Shown: positions 15,692-25,544, counted from the first letter of the stretch. The stretch: 53,154 nucleotides of DNA from Actinacidiphila glaucinigra (GCF_900188405.1 NZ_FZOF01000037.1:10567-63720); one strand, 5' to 3'. Notes: generated by a model not told the origin, from the letters alone. Numbers and translations are program-made.

Positions 15692-17791
15692 TCACCCCGG
15701 CGGCGGGGCGGGGGTGCGCTCGTCCGCCTTGAGGACGGGCAGCAGCTCGGGTTCGCCCAGCAGCACCCGCCGCACGACGCGTTCGGCCGCGCGGCCGTCG
15801 TCCCAGGGGCAGAAGCGGGCCCGGAAGGCCGCCCGCAGCTCGGCGGCCCCGGGCGAGGACCACGCGCCGGAGCGGAAGGCGGTGGCGATGGCGGCCTCGT
15901 CGCGGGCGACGACGCCCGGGGTGTCGCCGGGGCGGCCGGAGACCAGGTCGAAGTAGACCCCGCGGGCGGCCCGGTAGACCTCCCAGTCGGCGGAGTGCAC
16001 CACGATCGGGCGGTCCAGGCCCGCGTAGTCGAACATCAGTGACGAGTAGTCGGTGAGCAGGGCGTCGGAGGCCAGGCACAGCTCCTCCAGCGGGGTGTGC
16101 GCGGAGACGTCCAGCGCCCCCTCCGGCAGCGCCGCCGGGCCGGCCCCGGAGTGGAAGTAGTGCGCGCGGACCAGCACCAGGTACTCCCGCCCCAGCGCCC
16201 GGCACAGCCGGGCGAGGTCCAGCTGCGGGACGAACTCCCGCTGGTAGTCGCGGTGCGTGGGGGCGTACAGGATCGCCCTGACCCCGTCCGGGATGCCCAG
16301 CCGGGCCCGGATCCGCCGCACGTCCTCGGCGCCGGCCGTGAAGTAGGCGTCGTTGCGGGGGTATCCGGTGGGCAGCGTCAGATAGCCGCCGGGGTAGACC
16401 CGCTCCCAGACCTCGCTGGAGTGGGGGTTGGCGGACAGCGAGTAGTCCCACTGGTCGGCGTGGTCCAGCAGGCGGCGAAAACTCATGCCCTTGGCCACCG
16501 CCGGGTGGGCGCGCAGGTCCATGCCCATGTGCTTGAGCGGGGTGCCGTGGTGGGTCTGCAGGTAGACCTGGCCGGGCCGCTTGACGACCTCCCCGGTGAA
16601 GTTGGCGTTGTTCACCAGGAAGCGGGCGCGGGCCAGCAGCTCCCAGTAGCGGCGGGAGTTCACCTCCACCCGGTCGACGCCCTCGGGGACCGCGTCCCGC
16701 TCCCCCCGGCGGACCACCCACACGCCGTGCAGATGCGGGGCCAGCTCGCGGGCCTTGCGGTAGATCGCGGCGGGGCTGCACAGCACCCCCCGGTTCCAGT
16801 ACGCCGCGTACACCACCAGGTCGTCGTCGAGCGGGCGGCGGCGCTCCAGGGCGTACCAGCGGCGGTACACCTCGCGGGCGGCGGCGTTGCGGCGGGCGCG
16901 CAGCCGCCGCGCGGCGTGGGCGCGCATTTCCGCGGCGCGGTGGGCGGCGAAGGTGCCGGGCAGCCCGGCGCGGCGGAAGAAGGCGGCGCGGTCCTGCGGG
17001 CGCAGCCGCCCGGGGTCGTCCAGGACGGCCGTGAGCCGCCGGTCCCGCTCGGCGCGCAGCACCGGCAGGTCGTGGCGGGCCAGCAGGGTGTCGTACCGGT
17101 CGGCCAGGGCGAGGTGCTGCGGGCCCGGCGTACTGGAGAAGCTGCCGTGGCGGCGTCTGCGCCAGGTGACGCAGACCCGGTCCAGGCAGGCGATGCGCGG
17201 GGCCGCGAGCAGCATCTCGTACGCCACCGGGACGTCCTCGTACGGCCCGGCGCCGAACCCGAAGCCGGCCCAGTAGTCGCGCCGCACCACCCGGTTCCAG
17301 GCGGCGGGCAGGACCGTCAGGCACTCGGGGCGCTCGGTGGCCCGGAAGACGGCGTGCCCGGCGAGGGCGGCGGCGTGCAGGAAGGGGCCGTCCCCGCTCT
17401 CCGTACGGTGCTCCCACACGTCGAGCCGGTCGTGGTCGAAGAGCAGGACCTCCGGGTCGCCGGTGGACCGCAGCCGTGCGTCAAGGGCGGCCAGGGCGCC
17501 GGGTGCGAGGAGGTCGTCCGCGTCGAGGAAGAGCAGGTAGTCGCCGCTGGCGCGGGCCGCGCCAGCGTTCCGGGCCGGGCCCGCGCCGGCGTTGCGGGGC
17601 TGCCGCAGCGGGAGCACCCTGGGGTCGGCGGCGGCGACCTCCTCGACGACGGCGGCCGATCCGTCGGGCGAGCAGTCGTCGACCGCGATGAGTTCCAGGT
17701 CCGCGTACCGCTGCCCGAGCACCGACTCCAGACACGCACGGACGTAGCCCTGCGCCTTCCATACCGGGACGATCACGCTGAACCGAGGCAT
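15692..17791 (-). CDS. Bifunctional family-2 glycosyltransferase / CDP-glycerol-type glycerophosphotransferase
   Basis: 699 residues beginning MPRFSVIVPVWKAQGYVRAC. GT2 domain at about 1-225 with VDDCSPD and FLDADD (DxD at 90-92); C-terminal glycerophosphotransferase domain from about 335, with the canonical HHGTPLK (His415), SANPHSSEVWERVYPGGY, YAPTHRDYQREF and LTDYSSLMFDYAGLDRPIVVHS. All expected catalytic residues are present. The two-domain layout suggests a protein that both adds sugars and polymerises or links polyol phosphate (inference from families). It is the only glycosyltransferase on the minus strand here, divergent from the 1227-residue paralogue with 136 bases between their starts. 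A strong ribosome site is not visible before the ATG. Confidence 0.85.
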   Translation of the reverse strand: MPRFSVIVPVWKAQGYVRACLESVLGQRYADLELIAVDDCSPDGSAAVVEEVAAADPRVLPLRQPRNAGAGPARNAGAARASGDYLLFLDADDLLAPGALAALDARLRSTGDPEVLLFDHDRLDVWEHRTESGDGPFLHAAALAGHAVFRATERPECLTVLPAAWNRVVRRDYWAGFGFGAGPYEDVPVAYEMLLAAPRIACLDRVCVTWRRRRHGSFSSTPGPQHLALADRYDTLLARHDLPVLRAERDRRLTAVLDDPGRLRPQDRAAFFRRAGLPGTFAAHRAAEMRAHAARRLRARRNAAAREVYRRWYALERRRPLDDDLVVYAAYWNRGVLCSPAAIYRKARELAPHLHGVWVVRRGERDAVPEGVDRVEVNSRRYWELLARARFLVNNANFTGEVVKRPGQVYLQTHHGTPLKHMGMDLRAHPAVAKGMSFRRLLDHADQWDYSLSANPHSSEVWERVYPGGYLTLPTGYPRNDAYFTAGAEDVRRIRARLGIPDGVRAILYAPTHRDYQREFVPQLDLARLCRALGREYLVLVRAHYFHSGAGPAALPEGALDVSAHTPLEELCLASDALLTDYSSLMFDYAGLDRPIVVHSADWEVYRAARGVYFDLVSGRPGDTPGVVARDEAAIATAFRSGAWSSPGAAELRAAFRARFCPWDDGRAAERVVRRVLLGEPELLPVLKADERTPAPPPG

Positions 17792-17927
17792 AGGGCCGAG
17801 GGTAAGCAGGAGCGGCCCCCCGCGCCCGGTGGATCACCCGAAAGGCGCAGGCGAGGTGACCGAGGAGGCGGTCGCGAGTTGAACCCCTCGTCCCCTGTCG
17901 CCCTCGTCCGGAAAGGGCCACGTCACC

Positions 17928-20900
17928 ATGGTGTCGCGCACGCCCCGCCTCACGGTCGTCGTTCCGGTCCACAACGTCGAGAACTGGCTGGAGGAGTGCC
18001 TGCGCTCGGTGGCCGCCCAGACCTTCGACGCGCTCGACGTGGTCATGGTCGACGACGGCTCCACCGACTCCGGTCCGCAGATCGCCCAGGGCTTCGCCGA
18101 CCGGGACCCCCGCTTCCGCCTCGTCCGGCAGGACAACGGCGGACTGGGCCACGCCCGCAACACCGGCACCCGGCACGCCGATCCGCGCACCGAGTACCTG
18201 TGCTTCCTGGACAGCGACGACATCGTGCCGCCGCGCGCCTACGAGAACCTGGTGGGGCTGCTGGACGGCTCGGGTTCGGACTTCGCGACGGGCAACGTGT
18301 GGCGGCTGACCGCCGACGGCCGCAGCCAGGCCTGGCAGCACCGGGACATGACCCGCACCGTCACCGGCACCCACATCACCCGGGACCTGAGCCTGCTGTC
18401 GGACCGGGTCGCCTGGAACAAGGTCTTCCGCCGCTCCTTCTGGGAGCGCCACCGCCTCGCCTTCCCCGAGGGCGTGCTCTACGAGGACACCCCGCTCACC
18501 ATCCCCGCGCACTTCCTGGCCGACGCCGTCGACGTCGCCCACGAGCACGTCTACTACTGGCGGATCCGCGAGGGCTCCATCACCCGGCGCCGCACCGACG
18601 TCAAGGGCGTACGCGACCGGATCGCCGCCGTCGACCACGTCAGCCGCTTCCTCGGCGACCCGGCCCGCACCCGCTGGACCTCCTTCAAGCGGGCCTACGA
18701 CCGCTCGGTCCTCACCGACGACCTGCTCTACTTCATCGACGCCCTGCCGATGGCCGGCCCCGAGTACCGGCGGGTCTTCATGGACCGCTGCCGGGACTGG
18801 CTCACCCGGGTCGACCCCGCCCTCTTCCCGGAACTGCCCGCCGGGCTGCGCATCAAGTGGCACCTGATCCTCAAGGACCGCCTCGACGACCTGCTGGCGG
18901 TGCTCGACCACGAGCAGCGCAACTCCGCCGGCTTCGGCGTCGCCGGCCCGCCGCTGCGCAAGCGGGCGGTGCTGCGCGGCGCGGACGGCGGCCGGATCGC
19001 CCTGCCGGCCGCGGCGGCCCGGCTGCGGCGCGCGGACTTCCCGGTGCGGGCGCGGGTGCGCGAGGTCGTGCGGGAGAACGGCCGGCTCGTCCTGCGCGGC
19101 TACGCCTACCTGCGCAACATCGACGCCGACCGCAAGGGTGCCGCGCACATCACCGCCGTCGCCGTCCACGGCCACGGCCGCCGGGCCAAGGTGGTGCTGC
19201 TGCCGGTCAGGATCCGGCAGGAGCCCGCCGCGACCCTCAACTCGCGCCAGGAGGAACACTGCTACGACTGGTCGGGCTTCGAGATCACCATCGACCCGGC
19301 GCGGCTGACCACCGGCCGCCGCCAGGGCGAACCCCGGGCCGGCCGCTGGCGGCTCGGGGTGGTCGTCGCGGCGAAAGGGGTCATCCGCAGGGCGGGACTG
19401 CGGGCCGTGGACGCGGGCTCGGGGGCGTCCCCGCCCTCGTACGCGGCCGGCGGCGGCATGCGGCTCGTGCCGTACTACCGGCAGGGCCGGCTGCACCTGT
19501 CGGTGGAGCCGGAGGTGCGGCGGCTGACCGCGCACCGGCCGTCCGCCAACGGCACCTCGGTGGAGCTGGACTTCACGGGCGCGCCGCAGGCGACGGCGGT
19601 ACGGCTGACGCACTCCGCGACACCCGCCGTGCTGGAGTACCCGCTGGAGTCACCGGCCTCCGGGGAGGCGGACGACGGCGTCCGCCGGGCCCGCGTGCCC
19701 CTCGCCGACCTGGCGGCCGCCCGGCCCGCGCTGGACGCCGGGCCCAAGGAGATCCGCCCCGAGGACACCGACAGCTGGGACGTCGCACTGCTGCGGCCCG
19801 GCCACGCCGACCCCGTCCACCTCGACGGGGCGCTGCCTGCAGGCCACTACGACCTGGGCACCGACCCCCGCCTCGGGGGGACGCCGCGGCGGCTGCTCGT
19901 CGAGGCGAAGGCGTCGGGGAGGCTGGTGCTGCGCGACCGCACCCCGCAGCCGGTGGCCGACGCCATCGGCTGGACCGCCGAGGGCGCCCTGGTCGTGGCG
20001 GGCCGCCTCGCCCCCGGCTCGGCCCCCGGCCCGGCCGAACTGGTGCTGCGGCACGGCACCCACCGCGTGGAGCACGCCGTCCCCGTCCAGGCCGACGGCG
20101 TACCGGGACGGCGGCCCGGCCTCCCGCCGCCGTCCAGCGCCATCCCGCCGCTGCCGCATGCGCCCGGGGAGGGGCCGGTCCCGAACGAGGGACGCCGGTT
20201 CACCGCCACCCTGCGCCCCGGCGCGCTGGAGTCCCTCGCCGGCACCGTCCCGCTGCCCGCCGGCCGCTGGTACCTGCTCCTGCGCGACGGGGCCGGCACG
20301 GAAGCGGCGGTACGGGTCGCGCCCGGGGTGTTCGAGGCGCTGCCGATGGCGGCGGAGGCGGGCGGCAAGTCCTTCTCCGTCGACCGCCGCTTCCACGACC
20401 GGCTGTTCCTCGACGCCCGCCCCACCGTGCCGGAGCCACAGCGCGGCCCGTACCGGCAGCGGGTGCTGCGCGAGAGCCACCACCCCCGCACCCGCGGCCT
20501 GCCGCGCCGCGAGGCGGTGCTGTACAGCGCCTTCGACGGGCGGGCGTACGGGGACTCGCCGCGCGCCGTCCACGAGGAACTCCTGCGCCGCCGCGCGGCG
20601 GACGGCCTGGAGCACCTGTGGGTGGTCAGGGACGGGCAGGCTCCCCCGCCGGCGACCGCGCGGCCCGTCGTGCTGCACAGCGCCGCCTGGTACGAGGCGC
20701 TCGCCCGCAGCCGCTACGTCGTCACCAACACGCACCTGCCGCCGTGGTTCGTGCGCCGCCCGGACCAGACCGTGCTGCAGACCTGGCACGGCACCCCCCT
20801 CAAGCGGACCGGCCGGGACCTCGCCGGGACCCTGTGCGCGGACCTGGTGCACCTGCCCCGACCGCCCCGCGACCCGGGCGCCCAGTGGAGCCTGCTGCTC

Positions 20901-21611
20901 TCGCCGAACGCCCAGAGCACCCCGCTGCTGCGCGCCGCGCTCGGCTACGACGGCCCGGTGGCCGAGACGGGACTGCCCCGCACGGACGTGCTCTTCGCCG
21001 ACGACCGCGACAAGGTCGCCGCCGCGCTGCGCGACCGGCTGCGGATCCCCGGTGACCGCACCGTCGTGCTGTACGCGCCGACGCGCCGCGACGACCTGGC
21101 GTACGACGCCGAGCACTACCGCATGTCGCCGCACCTGGACCTGGCGGAGGCCGAACGCGCCCTGGGCGCCGACCATGTGCTGCTCTTCCGCTCCCACCCC
21201 CTGGTCGCCGACCGCGTCAGCACCCCGCGCTCCGGGTTCGTGCGCGACGTGTCCTCCCACCCGGACGTGGCGGAGCTGCTGCTGGCCGCCGACGTCCTGG
21301 TCACCGACTACGCGTCACCGGCGGCCGACTTCGCCAACACCGGCCGCCCGATGCTCTTCCTCGTCCCCGACCTGGAGCACTTCCGCGACACCCTGCGCGG
21401 CTTCTACCCCGACTTCGAGGCCCAGGCCCCCGGCCCGCTGCTGCAGTCGACCGCCGAACTGGCGGGCGCACTGCGCGACCTCGGCACGGTGGCACGGCAC
21501 AGCGCCGACGCGTACGCCCACTTCCGCGCGACCTTCTGCCACCTCGACGACGGCAATGCGGCGGCCCGCGCCGTCGACCGGCTGCTCGAACCCGACCGTC
21601 ACCGACCCTGA
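17928..21611 (+). CDS. Large three-part glycosyltransferase / CDP-glycerol-type glycerophosphotransferase
   Basis: 1227 residues. GT2 domain at about 8-230 (PRLTVVVPVHNVENWLEECL, VMVDDGSTDSG, FLDSDDIVPP). A middle region of about 500 residues (370-860) is rich in predicted beta strands, e.g. LRGYAYLRNIDADRKG and HCYDWSGFEITIDP; it resembles the accessory beta-sandwich segments found between such catalytic domains but is not firmly assigned. C-terminal glycerophosphotransferase domain from about 880 with TWHGTPLKRTG (His954), YAPTRRDDLAYD, and SSHPDVAELLLAADVLVTDYA. Here the usual TDYSS reads TDYAS. ATG 17928 has AAAGGG about 11 bases upstream. The next gene starts 17 bases after the stop, so they form an operon. 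Closest in organisation to teichoic-acid polymerases of actinomycetes; the product is inferred to be a wall polyol-phosphate polymer. Confidence 0.83.
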   Translation: MVSRTPRLTVVVPVHNVENWLEECLRSVAAQTFDALDVVMVDDGSTDSGPQIAQGFADRDPRFRLVRQDNGGLGHARNTGTRHADPRTEYLCFLDSDDIVPPRAYENLVGLLDGSGSDFATGNVWRLTADGRSQAWQHRDMTRTVTGTHITRDLSLLSDRVAWNKVFRRSFWERHRLAFPEGVLYEDTPLTIPAHFLADAVDVAHEHVYYWRIREGSITRRRTDVKGVRDRIAAVDHVSRFLGDPARTRWTSFKRAYDRSVLTDDLLYFIDALPMAGPEYRRVFMDRCRDWLTRVDPALFPELPAGLRIKWHLILKDRLDDLLAVLDHEQRNSAGFGVAGPPLRKRAVLRGADGGRIALPAAAARLRRADFPVRARVREVVRENGRLVLRGYAYLRNIDADRKGAAHITAVAVHGHGRRAKVVLLPVRIRQEPAATLNSRQEEHCYDWSGFEITIDPARLTTGRRQGEPRAGRWRLGVVVAAKGVIRRAGLRAVDAGSGASPPSYAAGGGMRLVPYYRQGRLHLSVEPEVRRLTAHRPSANGTSVELDFTGAPQATAVRLTHSATPAVLEYPLESPASGEADDGVRRARVPLADLAAARPALDAGPKEIRPEDTDSWDVALLRPGHADPVHLDGALPAGHYDLGTDPRLGGTPRRLLVEAKASGRLVLRDRTPQPVADAIGWTAEGALVVAGRLAPGSAPGPAELVLRHGTHRVEHAVPVQADGVPGRRPGLPPPSSAIPPLPHAPGEGPVPNEGRRFTATLRPGALESLAGTVPLPAGRWYLLLRDGAGTEAAVRVAPGVFEALPMAAEAGGKSFSVDRRFHDRLFLDARPTVPEPQRGPYRQRVLRESHHPRTRGLPRREAVLYSAFDGRAYGDSPRAVHEELLRRRAADGLEHLWVVRDGQAPPPATARPVVLHSAAWYEALARSRYVVTNTHLPPWFVRRPDQTVLQTWHGTPLKRTGRDLAGTLCADLVHLPRPPRDPGAQWSLLLSPNAQSTPLLRAALGYDGPVAETGLPRTDVLFADDRDKVAAALRDRLRIPGDRTVVLYAPTRRDDLAYDAEHYRMSPHLDLAEAERALGADHVLLFRSHPLVADRVSTPRSGFVRDVSSHPDVAELLLAADVLVTDYASPAADFANTGRPMLFLVPDLEHFRDTLRGFYPDFEAQAPGPLLQSTAELAGALRDLGTVARHSADAYAHFRATFCHLDDGNAAARAVDRLLEPDRHRP

Positions 21612-21628
21612 GGGAACCCAGGATCCAC

Positions 21629-23911
21629 ATGCCCCGCTTCTCCGTCATCGTCCCGGTCCACCAGGTGCAGGGCTATCTGCGTGCCTGCCTCGACTCGGTG
21701 CTGTCGCAGTCACTGCCCGACCTCGAGGTGATCGCGGTCGACGACCGCTCGCCGGACCACTGCGGCCGCATCCTCGACGAGTACGCGGCCCGCGACTCAC
21801 GGGTGATCGCGCTGCACCACGAGGAGAACCGGGGCGTGGGGCGGGCCCGCAACACCGGCGCGGAGCGCGCCACCGGCGACTATCTGCTCTTCCTCGACGG
21901 CGACGACACCCTGGCCCCCGGCTCCCTGGAGGCGGTCGCCGAGCGGCTGAAGCAGGACGGCGACCCGGACATCCTCTACTTCGACCATGTGCGCACCTAC
22001 TGGTGGGAGGCGGCCGAGAAGAGCGTCTTCGGGGGACTGCTCGCCTCCGCCGGCACCGACGTCTTCCGGATCACCGAACGCCCCGAGTTCCTGAGGCTGT
22101 TCGCGATGACCTCCAACCGCGTCTACCGCCGCGCCTTCTACGGGGAGCACGGCTTCTCCTTCAGCGACGGCATCTACGAGGACGCCCTCGTCTCCTACAA
22201 GACGATGCTCAGCGCCGAGCGGATCTCCTGCCTGGCCCGGGTCGTCCTGGAGTACCGGCAGCGGCGCAGCGGTGCCAGCACGCGCAGCCCGGGCCGCAAC
22301 CACTTCGTCGTCCTCGACCAGTACACCCGGCTCTTCGACTTCCTCGACGCGCCCGGCCGCGAGCACCTCGCGCCGCTGCGGCCGATGCTGTTCGAACGGG
22401 CCGTCAGCCACTTCCTGTTCTGCCTCGGCAACCCCGACCGGATCCCGCGGCGGCTGCGCGGCGAGTTCTTCCGGCTCGCTGCCCGCTGGTACGCCCGCCA
22501 CCTCCCGGAGGGCTTCGCACCGCCCGCCGACAAGGCCCTCGGCTACGCGCGGCTGGCCCGCGGCAGCTGGCTGCTGGCCCGGCTGGGAGACGTACCGCGC
22601 TGGGCCCGCAAGGAACTGACCCGGCGCAGGCGGCGGCTGCGCCGGCAGGTCGCGCAGCGGGCCAAGGCCGCCCTGTACGCCTACCACCTGCGGCGGCCGC
22701 TCGACCCCAACCTCGCGGTGTACTCGGCGTACTGGGACCGCGGGGTGTTCTGCAACCCGGCCGCGATCTACCACAAGGCGCGGGAGATCGCCCCGGGCGT
22801 CCACGGGGTGTGGCTGGTGCGCAAGTCCGACGTACCGCGGGTGCCCAAGGGCGTGGACTACGTCGTGCCGCGCACCCGCCGCTACTGGCGGCTGATGGCC
22901 CGGGCCACGTACCTGATCAGCAACGTCAACTTCCCCAACGACGTCCGCAAGCGGCCCGGCAGCGTCCACCTGCAGACCCACCACGGCACCCCGCTGAAGA
23001 AGATGGGCATCGACCAGCAGCGCTACCCCGCCTCGGCCAAGGGCATGAGCTTCCGCCGGCTGCTGGAACGGGTGGACCGCTGGGACTACAGCCTGTCCTC
23101 CAACCCGCACTCCAGCGAGATCTGGGAACGCGTCTACCCCTCCTCCTGGCAGCACCTGGAGACCGGCTACCCGCGCAACGACGTCTTCCTGACGGCCGGC
23201 GCCGCCGAGGTCGCCCACGCCCGCGCGGCCCTGGGCATCGCCCCCGGCCGCACCGCGGTCCTGTACGCGCCGACGACCCGCGACTACCAGCGGAACTTCG
23301 TGCCGCGGCTGGACGTGGAGCGGGTGTGCCGGGCGCTCGGCGAGGACTTCGTCCTGCTGACCCGCATCCACTACTTCCACGGCGAGGACGCCCGGCTGAA
23401 GGCGCTGCACGAGGAGGGGCTGCTGGTCGACGTGTCCCGGCACCCGTCGGTCGAGCAGCTGTGCCTGGCCGCCGACGCCCTCGTCACCGACTACTCGTCG
23501 ATCATGTTCGACTACGCGCTCCTCGACCGTCCCATCGTCGTCCACGCCGACGACTGGCCGGTCTACCGGGCCAGCCGCGGCGTCTACTTCGACCTGCTCT
23601 CCGGCGCCCCCGGCGAGACCCCCGGCGCGGTCTCCACCAGCGACGACGAACTGATCGCGGCCTTCCGCGACGGCGCCTGGAACGGCCCGGAGGCGGCCCG
23701 GCTGCGGGCCGCGTTCCGCCGCCGCTTCTGCGCCTTCGACGACGGCCGGGCCGCCGAGCGGGTCGTACGGCGGGTCTTCCTCGGCGAGACCGAGCCGCTG
23801 CCCCTCGCTCCCCTGGAGGCCCGCACCCCCGCACCCGCGCCGGCGCTCCTGGCCGCCGCCGTGCCGGAGGAGCCGCGCTCCGGGCCGCAGGAGGCCGCCG
23901 CCAAGCCGTAG
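21629..23911 (+). CDS. Bifunctional family-2 glycosyltransferase / CDP-glycerol-type glycerophosphotransferase
   Basis: 760 residues beginning MPRFSVIVPVHQVQGYLRAC, 17 bases after the preceding gene, with AGGA before the ATG. GT2 domain at about 1-230 (VDDRSPDHCG, FLDGDDTLAPGS); glycerophosphotransferase domain from about 370 with HLQTHHGTPLKKMG (His452), SSNPHSSEIWERVYPSSW, YAPTTRDYQRNF, VSRHPSVEQLCLAADALVTDYSS. Catalytic motifs are complete. The C-terminal ~35 residues are Ala/Pro-rich and probably disordered. Its two-domain layout matches the two shorter paralogues, suggesting gene duplication followed by specialisation, each making or modifying a different step of a wall glycopolymer (inference). 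Confidence 0.85.
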   Translation: MPRFSVIVPVHQVQGYLRACLDSVLSQSLPDLEVIAVDDRSPDHCGRILDEYAARDSRVIALHHEENRGVGRARNTGAERATGDYLLFLDGDDTLAPGSLEAVAERLKQDGDPDILYFDHVRTYWWEAAEKSVFGGLLASAGTDVFRITERPEFLRLFAMTSNRVYRRAFYGEHGFSFSDGIYEDALVSYKTMLSAERISCLARVVLEYRQRRSGASTRSPGRNHFVVLDQYTRLFDFLDAPGREHLAPLRPMLFERAVSHFLFCLGNPDRIPRRLRGEFFRLAARWYARHLPEGFAPPADKALGYARLARGSWLLARLGDVPRWARKELTRRRRRLRRQVAQRAKAALYAYHLRRPLDPNLAVYSAYWDRGVFCNPAAIYHKAREIAPGVHGVWLVRKSDVPRVPKGVDYVVPRTRRYWRLMARATYLISNVNFPNDVRKRPGSVHLQTHHGTPLKKMGIDQQRYPASAKGMSFRRLLERVDRWDYSLSSNPHSSEIWERVYPSSWQHLETGYPRNDVFLTAGAAEVAHARAALGIAPGRTAVLYAPTTRDYQRNFVPRLDVERVCRALGEDFVLLTRIHYFHGEDARLKALHEEGLLVDVSRHPSVEQLCLAADALVTDYSSIMFDYALLDRPIVVHADDWPVYRASRGVYFDLLSGAPGETPGAVSTSDDELIAAFRDGAWNGPEAARLRAAFRRRFCAFDDGRAAERVVRRVFLGETEPLPLAPLEARTPAPAPALLAAAVPEEPRSGPQEAAAKP

Positions 23912-24009
23912 CGACGCCCCGTACGGGCCCCGCCGGGATGCAGCGGCGCCCCTCACGATCAAGCATCGAGGGGACGAGTGACGAGCGGACGACGGCCGGG
24001 AGGGCTGCG

Positions 24010-25533
24010 GTGACCGGCGTGCTGACCCAGCGGGACTGGCGGACCCAAGCGTACGAGCTGCGGGACGCGCGCCGGCCCACGCCGTACCTGATCCTCGGCA
24101 CCCTCTTCTGGGCGGTGGTGGCCTACCGCACCTGGCAGTCCCCCCTCGCCTCCGACTTCGGGCAGCACGCCGCCGCGATCGAGCGGATCGCCGCCGACTG
24201 GCTGCACCCGGCCAACCCGCTGCTCGACGTGCCGGGCACCGGCAGCCCCTACTTCACCCCGTACACCGTGGTGCTGGGGCTGCTGTCGAAGGTGACCGGC
24301 GTACCGGGCTGGCAGCTGCTCAAGGGGTGCGGCCCGGTCAACCTGGCGCTGATCGTCACCGGCATCGGCGCCTTCACCCGGGTGCTGAGCCGCCGGCGCT
24401 GGGCGCCGGTGCTGGCGCTGGCCGCGTTCGTCCTGCTGTGGGGGCCGCAGCACAAGGAGTGGAGCGGCTTCCTCGGCCTGCAGTCGATGATCAGGGGGCT
24501 GACCTACCCCAGCGCCTTCGCCGTCGGCGTGACGTTCTGGGTGTGGGCGCTCACCGCGCGGGCGGCCCGGCGCGGCGTCGCCGGGGCCTGGCTGCACGCC
24601 TGGCTCGGGCTGCTCATCGGGACCGTGCTGCTGGTGCACCCCTTCACGGCGATGGGCACCGTCATCGGCGTGCTCGCCATCGTCATCGGCATGCAGCGCA
24701 TGCCGGTCGCCGCCGGAGTCCTCGGCCGCTGGGCGCTGACCGGCGCGGTCGCCTTCGCCGTCGCCGCCTGGTGGCCCTACTTCAGCCTCTCCGCACTGCT
24801 CGGCGACCCCACCGTCGACGACGTCCACCGGCGGCTGTACGCCAACCTGTGGCAGTGGTACGGCCTGGCCCTGGCCGGGCTGCCGGCACTGCTGTGCCGG
24901 CTGCGGGCGAACCGCTTCGACCCGCTGGTGCTGATGTTCGCCGCGGACTGCGCCGTCGCCGCGTACGGCTGGCTCAGCGGCTCCTACTCCTTCGGGCGGA
25001 TCTTCGGGCTGCTGCTGGTGCCGCTGCAGTTCGCGCTGGCGATCGAGCTGGCCGAGGCCCCGCCGTGGACCGGGCTGCGCCGCGTACTGGCGCCGCTGGC
25101 GGCGGTCGCGGCCTGCGCGGGACTGCTGGCGCAGGCGGGCGCGGTCGTCCCGGCGCGCTACGTGCCGCCCGCGCTGCACCTGCAGCGGCTGAGCAACTGG
25201 CCCGGCTACCTGTGGGCGCGGGAGCACATCGCCGTCGGCGACGTGCTCCTGACCGACGGGTACAACCCCAAGCACGTCATGCCCGCCTACGGCGCGTTCC
25301 TCGTCTCACCGACCTGGCCCGACCCGTCGACCACGGCCGCCGACCGCGAGCGCCGCGAGGCCGACGTACGCGCCTACCTGGCCCCCGCGACGCCCGTGGA
25401 GCAGCGCCTGGACATCGCCCGCCGCTACCACGTGAAGTGGGTGATGACCGAGCCCGGCGAGCCGTCCCCGCCGGGGGGCGTCCAGGTCGCCCAGGGACCG
25501 CGCACCGGTGAGCGGCTGTACCGGGTCGGCTGA
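24010..25533 (+). CDS. Polytopic membrane protein, possibly GT-C-like, of the glycopolymer cluster
   Basis: 507 residues. GTG 24010 is chosen because GGGAGG lies 6 bases upstream; the product starts VTGVLTQRDWRTQAYELRDA. About ten hydrophobic segments are visible from residue 25 to 395, for instance PYLILGTLFWAVVAYRTW, VLALAAFVLLW, AWLGLLIGTVLLVHPF, GRWALTGAVAFAVAAWW and FGLLLVPLQFALAIELA. An early external loop holds SDFGQHAAAIERIAADWLHP, a pattern seen in integral-membrane glycosyltransferases and related proteins of unknown function. The last ~110 residues form a soluble domain (NWPGYLWAREHIAVGDVLLTDGYNPKH). It follows the glycerophosphotransferase gene by 98 bases, so it may assemble, export or decorate the same polymer; this is inferred from position only. 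Confidence 0.7.
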   Translation: MTGVLTQRDWRTQAYELRDARRPTPYLILGTLFWAVVAYRTWQSPLASDFGQHAAAIERIAADWLHPANPLLDVPGTGSPYFTPYTVVLGLLSKVTGVPGWQLLKGCGPVNLALIVTGIGAFTRVLSRRRWAPVLALAAFVLLWGPQHKEWSGFLGLQSMIRGLTYPSAFAVGVTFWVWALTARAARRGVAGAWLHAWLGLLIGTVLLVHPFTAMGTVIGVLAIVIGMQRMPVAAGVLGRWALTGAVAFAVAAWWPYFSLSALLGDPTVDDVHRRLYANLWQWYGLALAGLPALLCRLRANRFDPLVLMFAADCAVAAYGWLSGSYSFGRIFGLLLVPLQFALAIELAEAPPWTGLRRVLAPLAAVAACAGLLAQAGAVVPARYVPPALHLQRLSNWPGYLWAREHIAVGDVLLTDGYNPKHVMPAYGAFLVSPTWPDPSTTAADRERREADVRAYLAPATPVEQRLDIARRYHVKWVMTEPGEPSPPGGVQVAQGPRTGERLYRVG

Positions 25534-25544
25534 GCCCTTCCACG

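Noticed and set aside
16097..21055. 1652-codon plus-strand open frame through the glycosyltransferase cluster
   Set aside because: It crosses two genes with unmistakable conserved motifs in other frames; composition is typical of high-GC shadow frames.
13474..23911. Recent tandem gene duplication of the glycosyltransferases
   Set aside because: The proteins share domains and motifs, but differ widely in length and sequence; no long identical DNA stretches are visible, so the duplication is old.
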